A DNA stretch of 64,000 nt. Origin: Flavobacterium panici (GTDB lineage: Bacteria; Bacteroidota; Bacteroidia; Flavobacteriales; Flavobacteriaceae). The DNA lies in NCBI RefSeq assembly GCF_903819335.1, contig NZ_CAIJDE010000027.1, positions 19,092 to 83,091 on the forward strand, written 5' to 3'. Position numbers and translations under genes: made by a program. Positions 8,013 through 15,664 of this stretch are shown piece after piece. The first letter of the stretch is position 1. Each line of letters starts with the position of its first letter. The notes beneath the pieces were generated by a model that saw nothing but the letters and a program-made list of their open reading frames with translations, made no database searches and was not told the origin of the DNA.

Positions 8013-9185
8013 TTAATCCAGCGCTTGCTTTAAATCAGCGATTACATCTGCTACTGTTTCTAAACCTACAGAAACACGAACCAGACCTTGTGTGATTCCA
8101 ACTGCTAATTGATCTTCTTCAGATAATTTGCTGTGTGTTGTTGATGCAGGATGCGTTACAATCGTTTTTACATCTCCAATATTTGCCGAAAGAGAACATA
8201 ATTTAATCTTGTCCAAAAATTTTCTTCCTGCTTCAAGACCGCCTTTAATTTCAATCGCAATAATGTTACCGCCTAAAAGCATTTGTTTTTTGGCAATTTC
8301 ATATTTTGGATGTGATTTCAAAAATGGATATTTCACGCTGTTTACGTTTGGATGACTTTCTAAAAATTCAGCCACTTTTAAAGCATTTTCACAATGCTTG
8401 TCTACACGAACTGCCAAAGTCTCTAAACTTTTTGACAAAACCCAGGCATTAAACGGCGACATTGCCGGTCCAGTATTTCTTGAAAACAAGTATATTTTAC
8501 GAATTAATTCCGCTTCTCCAACTACAACTCCTCCTAAAACACGACCTTGTCCGTCTATTAATTTTGTTGCCGAATGAACTACCAAATGCGCACCATATTT
8601 AATAGGCTGTTGAATATATGGCGTTGCAAAACAGTTGTCAATTATTAAAATCAAATTATGCTTTTTCGCAATTTGACCTAACAATTCTAAATCAATTACA
8701 TCTACACCAGGATTTGTTGGTGTTTCAGCGTATAGAATTTTAGTATTTGGTTTGATGAAACTTTCAATAGTTTCCGGTTTATTGATATCAAAATAAGAAG
8801 TTTCGATTTTCCATTTTGGAAAATACGTCATAAACAGCGCATGAGTTGATCCAAAAACGCTTCCTGCAGAAACAATGTGATCTCCAGATTCTAACAATGC
8901 GGCAAACGTAGAATATATTGCAGCCATTCCGGTTGCAAAAGCATAACCAGATTCGGCACCTTCCATTGCACAAACTTTGTCTACAAATTCTGTTGTATTT
9001 GGATTGCTGAAACGGGAGTAAATATTGCGGACTTTTTCTTCCGTGAAAGAAGCTCTCATATCCTCTGCATCTTCAAATATAAAACTTGATGATAAATACA
9101 AAGGAGTTGAATGTTCCTGAAATTGTGTTTTTTCTAAATGTGTACGTATGGCTTTAGTTTCAAAACCAAATTCTTGTTCGTTCAT
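8013..9185 (-). CDS. metZ: O-succinylhomoserine sulfhydrylase-type PLP enzyme
   Basis: 390-residue enzyme of the Cys/Met metabolism PLP family (fold type I). The PLP lysine is K208 in VVHSATKLIDGQGR. The aspartate that contacts the pyridine nitrogen is in LIIDNCFATPYIQQP. The sequence resembles MetZ more than cystathionine beta-lyase, but cystathionine gamma-synthase or methionine gamma-lyase activity cannot be excluded. It probably replaces the acyl group of acyl-homoserine with sulfide or a thiol on the way to methionine. It follows thrA and an OsmC gene in the same orientation. A second family member, MetY, lies at 15665. Confidence 0.85.
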   Translation of the reverse strand: MNEQEFGFETKAIRTHLEKTQFQEHSTPLYLSSSFIFEDAEDMRASFTEEKVRNIYSRFSNPNTTEFVDKVCAMEGAESGYAFATGMAAIYSTFAALLESGDHIVSAGSVFGSTHALFMTYFPKWKIETSYFDINKPETIESFIKPNTKILYAETPTNPGVDVIDLELLGQIAKKHNLILIIDNCFATPYIQQPIKYGAHLVVHSATKLIDGQGRVLGGVVVGEAELIRKIYLFSRNTGPAMSPFNAWVLSKSLETLAVRVDKHCENALKVAEFLESHPNVNSVKYPFLKSHPKYEIAKKQMLLGGNIIAIEIKGGLEAGRKFLDKIKLCSLSANIGDVKTIVTHPASTTHSKLSEEDQLAVGITQGLVRVSVGLETVADVIADLKQALD

Positions 9186-9208
9186 TATGTTGTGTGTTTA
9201 AAAGAGTT

Positions 9209-9255
9209 ATTTCGCAGAGTTTCACAAAGTGATCACAGAGTTTCGCGAAATAATC
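9209..9255. repeat. Palindromic TTTCGC-AGAGTTTC repeat
   Basis: TATTTCGCAGAGTTTCACA and its partner ending in AGAGTTTCGCGAAATA form an imperfect inverted repeat in the gap between osmC and metZ. It is a short dispersed-type repeat without coding potential. Confidence 0.5.
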
Positions 9256-9317
9256 TTTCATTATTTAATAGTTAGCCCAAAGAATTATCTAATTCTCAAA
9301 ATTGACTAATTTTCTAA

Positions 9318-9746
9318 TTATTTTAATTCTTCGTTGTTTAAAACAACTTTGTAATTGATTGTTGCTGTTGGTTCTACAGTTTTGGCAACTGAGCAGTATT
9401 TCTCAAAAGAAAGTTGTGCGGCACGCTGTGCTTTTTCTGGATTGATATCGCCTTCTAAATAAAAAACCACATCGATTTCTTTAAAAGGTTTAGCTTCATC
9501 AATCTGTACGCGTGTTCCATCAACCTCAGCGTTAAAAGAAGTGATTTCCTGGCGCTGCTTTTTCAAAATCGAAATCATATCAATTGCACTGCATCCGGCA
9601 ACGCCCATTAATACCAACTCCATCGGACTTGCTCCTAAATCGCTTCCTCCAAATTCAGCTCTGCTGTCAACATCAACTACATGTCCGCGTTCATTTTTAA
9701 GTTTAAAATGAAAAGCGTCATTTACTCTGTTCAAAGTTACTTTCAT
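9318..9746 (-). CDS. OsmC-family peroxiredoxin-like protein
   Basis: 142-residue OsmC/Ohr-fold protein. The two reactive cysteines of the family are present: C52 in GVAGCSAIDM and C118 in FEKYCSVAKTV. These proteins reduce organic or sulfur-derived peroxides, or handle persulfides. This one is YhfA-like rather than clearly Ohr. It lies 74 bases downstream of thrA and upstream of metZ in the same orientation, so it may be in a sulfur-amino-acid operon. A role in protecting against peroxides or reactive sulfur species is inferred. Confidence 0.85.
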   Translation of the reverse strand: MKVTLNRVNDAFHFKLKNERGHVVDVDSRAEFGGSDLGASPMELVLMGVAGCSAIDMISILKKQRQEITSFNAEVDGTRVQIDEAKPFKEIDVVFYLEGDINPEKAQRAAQLSFEKYCSVAKTVEPTATINYKVVLNNEELK

Positions 9747-9820
9747 GTTATTTTTCTTTTTTTGTTTTATTTGAGTTCAAATCAAAAATCTAAACTCTAA
9801 AATCTGCAATCTAAAATCAA

Positions 9821-12235
9821 TTACCCTTTATCAGATAATCTCAAAATATCTCCAAAAACTCCTCTTGCCGTTACCGCAGAGCCTGCACCAGCTCCCTGAA
9901 TAACAATTGGACGATCTCCGTAAGATTCTGTATAAATTTCGAAGAAAGAATCAGAACCTTTTAAACCGCCAAGAGCAGTGTCTGAAGGAACAGAAACTAA
10001 TTTTACTTCTAGATTTCCTTTATCATTTTGTAAATCACCAGACAATTCACCAATATATCTTAATACATGATTTGGTTTTTGGTCGGCTTTTATTTTCTCG
10101 TAAATTGGATCGAATTCTTTTAATTTAGTCAAGAAATCAGCAACATTTCCTTCGCGTAAATGTTCAGGAATCAGGTTTTGAATGGAGATTTCTTCAAACT
10201 CATTTTGTAAATCTAATTCTCTCGCCAAAATCAATAATTTTCTTCCCACATCATTTCCGCATAAATCCTCACGCGGGTCTGGTTCTGTATATCCGTTATC
10301 AATTGCTTCTTTCAGAATTTCGCTAAACGGAACATCTTTTGCAGAGAAATTGTTGAATAAATAACTCAACGTTCCTGAGAAAACACCTTTAATCTTTGTA
10401 ATGTTTTCCCCAGAAAGATGCAGTAATTTAATGGTGTCAATTAATGGTAAACCTGCACCAACATTGGTTTCGTACAAATAATTCTTTTGGTTTTCTGCCA
10501 AAGCTTTTCTCAATTCTTTATAAAAACCATACGTCAAAGTATTCGCCACTTTATTTGAAGAAATCAAATCGAAACTGCTTTCTACAAGCGGAACATAATT
10601 TTCTACAAATGATGCACTTGCTGTATTATCAATCGCAATTAAGTTCTCTAAATGATACTCATTTGCATAAGAGATAATATCTTTAATTGTATACGGTTCG
10701 CCTTTAGCTTCAATGTCGTTTTTCCAGCTTGAAGTTACGCCATTTTTATTTAAAAGAAGCTTTTTAGAATTCGCAATTGCAAAAACATTCAGCTTAATAT
10801 CTTTACGTTTTTCAATTGAAGAAGCCGATTCTAAAATTTGATTAATCAAAGTTCCACCCACTAATCCGTGACCGAAAATAGCAATATTGATTTTTTTAGA
10901 AACTCCAAAAATCTCTCCGTGAATTACGTTTAAAGCTTTGTTTAGTTCTTCTTTCTTTACAACTAAACTCACGTTTTTACCTGTAACGGTGTTGTTGAAT
11001 AAAATGGGAACTATTTTATTTTTGATTAAAGCAGTATATGGTTTGTGGAACGTACTTAAATCCTGCCCGATAATCGAAATTACCGAAACATTATCTGTTA
11101 CTGTAATCTGGTTTACATCTTTAGAATAAAAGTCGTTTTCGAACTCTTTTTCTAATTCCACCATTGCCAATGTTGCTTTTTCTTTAGCCACAACCAATCC
11201 GATTCCTCTTTCAGAAGAACCTTGCGAAATAATGCTTACGCTGATGTTGTGATCACCCATTACTTTAAAAATACGGGCATCAACTCCAGATTTCCCAAGT
11301 AATCCGCGTCCTTCAAGGTTTACAAGTGAAACGTTTTCTAAAACAGAAAGCGTTTTAATTCCTTCTTTTTGAGAATTTGAAGTGATTAAAGTTCCGTGAT
11401 TTTCGTGATTGAATGTGTTTAAAATACGAAGTGGAATATTTTTTTCCAATAAAGGAATTATCGTTTTAGCATGCAGAATTGTTGCGCCAAAATTGGCTAA
11501 TTCATTCGCTTCATTAAACGATAAATATTCGATTTTTTTAGCATCGGCAACTAAATCCGGATTTGCTGTGTAAATTCCGTCAACGTGCGTAAAATTTTGA
11601 AGTTCTTCGGCATCCAGATAATTTGCGATTAACGAAGCGGTATAATTACTTCCATTTCTCCCTAAAGTTGTCGTGTCGTTGTTGTTGTTTGAACCAATGA
11701 AACCCGTAACAATATTTACTGTTTCACCGTTATGAAGTTTGAAATAGTTGATAACGTTTTTCTTTGAAAGTTGTTCCAAAGGCTGAGCGTCACCAAATTT
11801 AGAATCGGTTTTTAATAATTCTCTTGTGTCAACGAAATTGGCAGGAATCCCTTTTTCTACTAGAATTGAAGTCAATAATTTAGCCGAAAGTAATTCGCCT
11901 TTAGACAAAATCTGATCTTTGATTTTGTTGCTGTAATCGCCAATTAAGCTTACTCCTTCGAATAATTTATCTAAAATATTAAATTCTTCAGATAAATCAA
12001 CTTTCGGATAATCTGAAGTTTGGTATGCTTTAAAGCTTTCTAAAAGTGGTTTGTAGTTTCCGTTTTTGGCAGCAATCCTTAAAATATCTTCTAATTCATC
12101 TGTTGCGTTTCCGCGCGCAGAAACGACCACGGCAATTTTTTCACCTTGATTTACTTTATCTGTAATGATTGAAACTACTTTGTTAAGTCCTTCTCCGTTT
12201 GATAATGATTTACCACCAAATTTTAATATTTTCAT
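9821..12235 (-). CDS. thrA: Bifunctional aspartokinase / homoserine dehydrogenase
   Basis: 804-residue fusion that makes aspartyl phosphate at its N-terminus and reduces aspartate semialdehyde to homoserine at its C-terminus. The kinase part (1 to about 290) shows KFGGKSL, TTLGRNGSNYTAS and VDGIYTANPDL. ACT-type regulatory repeats follow to about 440. The dehydrogenase part has the Rossmann motif in IAIFGHGLVGGTL and the intact active-site block NGYTEPDPREDLCGNDVGRK. It starts one base after the metX stop, so the two are certainly co-transcribed and probably translationally coupled. It therefore shares the SAM-I riboswitch that precedes metX. Confidence 0.96.
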   Translation of the reverse strand: MKILKFGGKSLSNGEGLNKVVSIITDKVNQGEKIAVVVSARGNATDELEDILRIAAKNGNYKPLLESFKAYQTSDYPKVDLSEEFNILDKLFEGVSLIGDYSNKIKDQILSKGELLSAKLLTSILVEKGIPANFVDTRELLKTDSKFGDAQPLEQLSKKNVINYFKLHNGETVNIVTGFIGSNNNNDTTTLGRNGSNYTASLIANYLDAEELQNFTHVDGIYTANPDLVADAKKIEYLSFNEANELANFGATILHAKTIIPLLEKNIPLRILNTFNHENHGTLITSNSQKEGIKTLSVLENVSLVNLEGRGLLGKSGVDARIFKVMGDHNISVSIISQGSSERGIGLVVAKEKATLAMVELEKEFENDFYSKDVNQITVTDNVSVISIIGQDLSTFHKPYTALIKNKIVPILFNNTVTGKNVSLVVKKEELNKALNVIHGEIFGVSKKINIAIFGHGLVGGTLINQILESASSIEKRKDIKLNVFAIANSKKLLLNKNGVTSSWKNDIEAKGEPYTIKDIISYANEYHLENLIAIDNTASASFVENYVPLVESSFDLISSNKVANTLTYGFYKELRKALAENQKNYLYETNVGAGLPLIDTIKLLHLSGENITKIKGVFSGTLSYLFNNFSAKDVPFSEILKEAIDNGYTEPDPREDLCGNDVGRKLLILARELDLQNEFEEISIQNLIPEHLREGNVADFLTKLKEFDPIYEKIKADQKPNHVLRYIGELSGDLQNDKGNLEVKLVSVPSDTALGGLKGSDSFFEIYTESYGDRPIVIQGAGAGSAVTARGVFGDILRLSDKG

Positions 12236-12236
12236 T

Positions 12237-13226
12237 TTATTTTGCTATTGTTTCTGCCTTAAAAATATCGGCAAGTAAATGATCTAATTGTTTGTACTCG
12301 ATTAAAAAAGCGTCATGTCCGTGAGCCGAATCAATTTCGCTGTAAAAAACATTGTTTTTAAATTTCTTTAATTCATTGTAAGTTTCCAGATTTTCTTTTG
12401 GTGTAAAAAACAAATCTGAATTAATTGCCACGATATGAATCGCAGCGTTTGATTTGGATATTAGCGTTTCGAAATCCTCGCTATTTCGGGTAATATCTAT
12501 GGTTTTAAGCAGCTGGTTCATCAATTTATATGATGCTAATTGATAGCGCTGCTGTAGTTTTTTTCCGTGATGCGCCAGCCAGCTCTCGATATTAAAAATC
12601 AAAAGATCCTGATTGATGGTTCGTTGGAATTTTTCTTTGAATGATTCAGGAGATCGGTAACACAACATGGCATGAATTCTGGCATCTTCAATTGGTTTTG
12701 AAGAATTGTTCAGAATTTGTTCTTGCAGAAAGCAGTTTGCAATCATCCAGTCGGTCGATTTCCAGTCAGTTGCAATTGGGATTAAATGTTCTGTAATGTT
12801 GGGTTCCAAAGCCAGGATTTCCCAGGCAATTCCACCGCCAACAGAACCGCCAATTATGGCAAATACCTGCTCAATATTTAAAGCTTTTAATCCTTTGATA
12901 AAGATTCTGGCGATATCTCTGGTTGTAAAATCCTGATAATTTTCGATTATAAATGAATCGTTTCCGTTTCCGGGAACATTAAACGCCAAAACAGTATATT
13001 GATTGGTATCGATGGTTTTTGCTTCGCCTATTAAATCATTCCACCAGCCGTTTTCGCCGGTAACCTGAGCGTTTCCGGTTAAGGCGTGATTTACCAAAAC
13101 AATTGGGGCAGTATACAGCGGTTTCCCGGAAAGTGTAAAACTTAACGGTAACGACGGATACAGCGCACCACTTTCGGTGATGAAATCTTGAATTATAATG
13201 GGACTTGGTATATTTTCCAATTTCAA
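12237..13226 (-). CDS. metX: Homoserine O-acetyltransferase, TTG start
   Basis: 329-residue alpha/beta hydrolase that activates homoserine by acylation, the committed step to methionine. The nucleophile elbow is IIGGSVGGG (S128), the acid is D271 in INSDLFFTP, and the base is H304 in SAHGHDAF. The start is TTG at 13226: an in-frame stop (TAG) lies just upstream, and the next Met codons fall inside the conserved core. The gene begins 75 bases after a SAM-I aptamer on the same strand and runs into thrA. Acetyl rather than succinyl donor use is assumed from the family name and not proven by sequence. Confidence 0.92.
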   Translation of the reverse strand: MKLENIPSPIIIQDFITESGALYPSLPLSFTLSGKPLYTAPIVLVNHALTGNAQVTGENGWWNDLIGEAKTIDTNQYTVLAFNVPGNGNDSFIIENYQDFTTRDIARIFIKGLKALNIEQVFAIIGGSVGGGIAWEILALEPNITEHLIPIATDWKSTDWMIANCFLQEQILNNSSKPIEDARIHAMLCYRSPESFKEKFQRTINQDLLIFNIESWLAHHGKKLQQRYQLASYKLMNQLLKTIDITRNSEDFETLISKSNAAIHIVAINSDLFFTPKENLETYNELKKFKNNVFYSEIDSAHGHDAFLIEYKQLDHLLADIFKAETIAK

Positions 13227-13300
13227 ATCTATTTATTATTGATTTGTATGTGGAAATATTAGAAAGAAAGTCTAGAGTTGAAACTAGAAAAATTCTTGTT

Positions 13301-13405
13301 GTTATCTTTCCACGTTTGGGCGTGGTAGAATGCAGCACCTTCTTCGAATTAACGAAGGGTTGCTAAGGATTCATCGGGTCTAATCCCTCCTCCTTTCTTT
13401 ATAAC
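13301..13405 (-). ncRNA. SAM-I (S-box) riboswitch upstream of metX
   Basis: On the minus strand the sequence has the SAM-I core blocks in order: GAGGGATTAGACCCGATGAA, CCTTAGCAACC, GAAGGTGCTGCATTCTACC and GGAAAGATAAC. The closing P1 helix is GTTAT (13405 to 13401) with ATAAC (13305 to 13301). The hairpin after P2 is CTTCG/CGAAG. Downstream, TCTAG/CTAGA at about 13271-13288, followed by a U-rich CTTTCTTTC, could be the expression platform. SAM binding should turn down metX-thrA. The class is established; the off-state structure is my inference. Confidence 0.95.
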
Positions 13406-13434
13406 ATTTCAATACGTTTTTGAACTTAACGGTG

Positions 13435-13466
13435 CAAATTAACTACTAATTTCTTAAACTAACAAA
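13435..13466 (-). promoter_or_regulatory. Likely metX promoter
   Basis: TTTG (13466 to 13463) and TTAATTTG (13442 to 13435), 20 bases apart, fit the Bacteroidota -33/-7 pattern. Transcription would begin just ahead of the SAM-I aptamer. This suggests metX does not depend on the small gene and leader located further upstream. Confidence 0.5.
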
Positions 13467-13596
13467 TTTTAATGAAACTGATTACTCAATTTCTTAAACA
13501 TAATTCAATCAGAAACTTTTGTACGCACAAAAATACCGAACGTTATGCCCAGTAAAGTCATGCAGGTTTTAACCTATTTTATGGCTGCTTTTCAAG

Positions 13597-13797
13597 TTAG
13601 ATGAAAAGGGTTTCATTTTCTTTTGAGTACATCAAAAACAATAATGAATTTGGTACTTTTTTCTCCGCTTTTTTATCTGTTTCAGTTACACCGAAACTTG
13701 GGTGGATTAATTCATTTACAGGCGGCGGATTGTTTCTTTCAGCTTTTGCACTTCTGTACCCTGTAAGTTTTTTTCTTAAGTAAGTTATTGCGCTCAT
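13597..13797 (-). CDS. 66-residue protein downstream of Met/Cys leader C
   Basis: I do not recognise this protein. The ATG at 13797 lies 81 bases after the attenuator hairpin at 13878-13908. The protein is basic in the first third, has a PPP stretch near 24, and ends with TETDKKAEKKVPNSLLFLMY followed by a short acidic tail ENETLFI. This tail matches the C-terminus of the 62-residue protein at 17061-17249: T-E-x-D-K/R-K, then S-L-L-F-x-M-Y-x-x-E-x-E. Both genes sit behind a Met/Cys-rich leader ORF and next to methionine genes. No signal peptide or membrane helix is seen. A regulatory or enzyme-partner role is possible. It is less likely to be a chance ORF because of the shared motif. Confidence 0.55.
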   Translation of the reverse strand: MSAITYLRKKLTGYRSAKAERNNPPPVNELIHPSFGVTETDKKAEKKVPNSLLFLMYSKENETLFI

Positions 13798-13870
13798 ATT
13801 ATTAAGTTTAAGTTAGTTATTTTTTAATCTTTATATTTCCTTTAATTCTTTGTTATGTTTGCCAAATGGA

Positions 13871-13908
13871 ATAAAAAAACCCTTTTGGATTTTAATACCA
13901 AAAGGGTT
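13871..13908 (-). terminator. Attenuator hairpin C
   Basis: Arms AACCCTTTTGG (13908 to 13898) and CCAAAAGGGTT (13888 to 13878) give a perfect 11-bp stem with a 9-base loop and a U-run. CTAAAAG at 13940 to 13934, just past the leader stop codon, can instead pair with CTTTTGG of the 5' arm with one G-U pair. That would act as an antiterminator. Confidence 0.7.
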
Positions 13909-13942
13909 TAAGTTTTTATAGAACTTATATATACTTTTAGTA

Positions 13943-14008
13943 TCAACAGACGCGTACACAAATACGTGCGACATTAAACATCATGTTCATCTGTAGGGAC
14001 TTATTCAT
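13943..14008 (-). CDS. Met/Cys-containing leader peptide C
   Basis: A 21-codon ORF starting ATG at 14008, with an in-frame alternative ATG at 14044 giving 33 codons. It begins MNKSLQMNMM and ends ICVRVC before TGA at 13945-13943. With the short start, N8-M9-M10 aligns with N8-M9-M10 of leader B and N7-M8-M9 of leader A. It is followed within 35 bases by a strong terminator and then by the 66-residue gene. I read it as a ribosome-stalling leader sensing Met and/or Cys charging. It is the weakest of the three, with only two Cys and a possible longer start. Confidence 0.6.
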   Translation of the reverse strand: MNKSLQMNMMFNVARICVRVC

Positions 14009-14148
14009 TTGCGATTTGACAGTTATTTTAATAAAATCTTGCATTTACTTTTCTTTAAAAAGCTTTTTTTAAGATGTGATTAGGATCTCAAAAGCTATAT
14101 TTATTTTAACAATTAATGAACTGTTTTTAACAGTTCTTACTTGTCTTA

Positions 14149-14180
14149 CAAATGTGCGAATATTTTTTCAATATTCCAAG
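14149..14180 (-). promoter_or_regulatory. Promoter of leader C
   Basis: CTTGG (14180 to 14176), an 18-base spacer and GCACATTTG (14157 to 14149). The same -7 word GCACATTTG and the same 18-base spacing occur at leader A. The nearest ATG is about 105 bases away (14044). Confidence 0.5.
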
Positions 14181-14341
14181 TTATAAAACCCTATTTTTTC
14201 TTAAAAAACGTTAAAAAACAGCTTTTTATCGTTAAAAAACATCCTACAAAATTACAATTTGAACCAAACGAAGTATAATCTTACAAAAAATAACTTACTT
14301 TTAGTTTCAATCTGTCAAAGAACTACTAATATTACAACCAC

Positions 14342-15430
14342 TTATAGCCAGACTGCTTCCTTATTTTTAATCTTTTCAGCTACTTTTAAAATATCTGTAA
14401 TTAAACCTCTTGAAATAGCCTGTTTGCATGGTGACGCACTTTGAAGTACAATGGGTGTACTGGCATAAGATTGGGTATAAATTTCAAAAATAGAATCGGA
14501 ACCTTTTAATTGTCCTATTGCTGAAGTTACAGGTTCTGATACTAATTTGACTTCTAATGTATTTTTCTCGACATCAAATTCTCCTATATATCTTAAAACA
14601 TGATTGTCTTTCTGGGTTATTTTGGCAATTTTAAACGATCGGTCAATGGCATCTTTATTAAGGATTCCGTTTTTCTCCAAATGTTCTTCTCCAATAAGCG
14701 GATTGATTTTAATATCAGAGAGTTCGAATTCTTTACCAATTTCACGAGTTAAAATCAACAATTTTCTGGCGGTGTCATTTCCGGATAAATCTTCTTTAAA
14801 AGTAGATCGCATTAATCCGAGAAGGCTTGCATCTTTTAAAACAGAGGAAAAAGTATTTTCTTCGGCAGAAAAACGATTAAAGACATAACTCAGATTATCT
14901 GAAAATACGCCTCTTATCTTTGTGATTTTTTCTCCGGAGAAATATAAATCCCTTAAAGTCTGCAAAACAGGAAAACCGGTATCGACTGAGGTTTCATACA
15001 AAAACTCTTTGTCGTATTTTTTAAGGTTTTCTCTTAATTGTTTGTAAAGATCAATGGGCAGTGTATTTGCTTTTTTATTGACAGCAACAATATTAAATCC
15101 GTTTTCGATCAACGTATTATAATGACCAATAAGCTCATCACTTGCGGTTGCATCGACGGCGATTAGATTTTCGAACTCGTTTTCTTTTGCAAATTCGACA
15201 ATATCCTGCACTCTAAAAGGAACGGCCAATTCTCTAAAATTGGTTTCCCACGCATATCCTACGCCTTCTTTCTCGAAAAAGGCAACGGTAGAATTGGTAA
15301 TTATGGGAAAATGAAAATCGACGTTTTTACTTTGCAGAAAAAACTCCTGACTTTCGATAATCTGATTGATTAATGTACTTCCAATATTTCCTATTCCAAA
15401 AAGGATAATATTTATTTTAAGCTTTGACAT
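14342..15430 (-). CDS. Degenerate stand-alone homoserine dehydrogenase paralogue
   Basis: 362 residues matching the C-terminal dehydrogenase half of ThrA without the kinase half. The dinucleotide motif GIGNIG (12-17) is intact, as are D219 and K223 in SGNDTARK. The substrate-binding block that reads GYTEPDPRED in ThrA is GLMRSTFKED here, so the key glutamate is replaced by R208. ETNVGAGLP has become ETSVDTGFP (146-154) and SGTLSY has become SDNLSY. It is 235 bases downstream of metY, behind a terminator, and has its own upstream gap carrying a MITE-like element. Options are a changed substrate, a regulatory partner for ThrA, or slow decay; the frame is fully open, arguing against decay. Confidence 0.8.
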   Translation of the reverse strand: MSKLKINIILFGIGNIGSTLINQIIESQEFFLQSKNVDFHFPIITNSTVAFFEKEGVGYAWETNFRELAVPFRVQDIVEFAKENEFENLIAVDATASDELIGHYNTLIENGFNIVAVNKKANTLPIDLYKQLRENLKKYDKEFLYETSVDTGFPVLQTLRDLYFSGEKITKIRGVFSDNLSYVFNRFSAEENTFSSVLKDASLLGLMRSTFKEDLSGNDTARKLLILTREIGKEFELSDIKINPLIGEEHLEKNGILNKDAIDRSFKIAKITQKDNHVLRYIGEFDVEKNTLEVKLVSEPVTSAIGQLKGSDSIFEIYTQSYASTPIVLQSASPCKQAISRGLITDILKVAEKIKNKEAVWL

Positions 15431-15465
15431 AATTTTAATTTTTTAAAACATATCTGTAATTAGTA

Positions 15466-15570
15466 AACCATATAAGTTATATAAGTTCATTTAATTTATC
15501 AACGTTTATAATTTTAGACGTTTCAATAAATTGGTGCGTCTCTACAATGAACTTATATACCTTATATGGT
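15466..15570. repeat. MITE-like palindrome, copy 2
   Basis: Same terminal repeats as 6688-6788 (AACCATATAAGTTATATAAG and its complement) and the same left interior TTCATTTAATTTATCA. The central palindrome has diverged to TTTAGACG...GGTGCGTCTCTAC. It lies between metY and the dehydrogenase paralogue. Confidence 0.75.
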
Positions 15571-15599
15571 GAAACTTTTATCTTGAAATCTTTTTTCAT

Positions 15600-15636
15600 A
15601 AAAAATCACCTCTAGCAGAACTCACGCTGCTAAAGG
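15600..15636 (-). terminator. Terminator after metY
   Basis: Arms CCTTTAGCAG and CTGCTAGAGG form a 10-bp stem (one G-U) with loop CGTGAGTT, followed by TGATTTTTT on the minus strand. It lies 29 bases past the metY stop, so the downstream dehydrogenase paralogue probably has separate or reduced transcription. Confidence 0.8.
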
Positions 15637-15664
15637 CAATTTTTCAAACAAAAAACAAAAAAAC

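Noticed and set aside
8013..9185. metZ as a duplicate copy of metY
   Set aside because: Both belong to the same PLP family but differ in length and active-site neighbourhood (K208 in SATKLIDGQGR versus K207 in SLTKYIAGNGT), so they are distinct enzymes rather than a recent duplication.
13601..13783. Plus-strand 60-codon ORF opposite the 66-residue gene
   Set aside because: It is the antisense shadow; the minus-strand reading has a leader, attenuator and a homologue at 17061.
14183..14200. ATAGGGTTTTATA near leader C as a copy of the cys operator
   Set aside because: Only seven core bases match and the palindrome is missing; I did not count it as a site.
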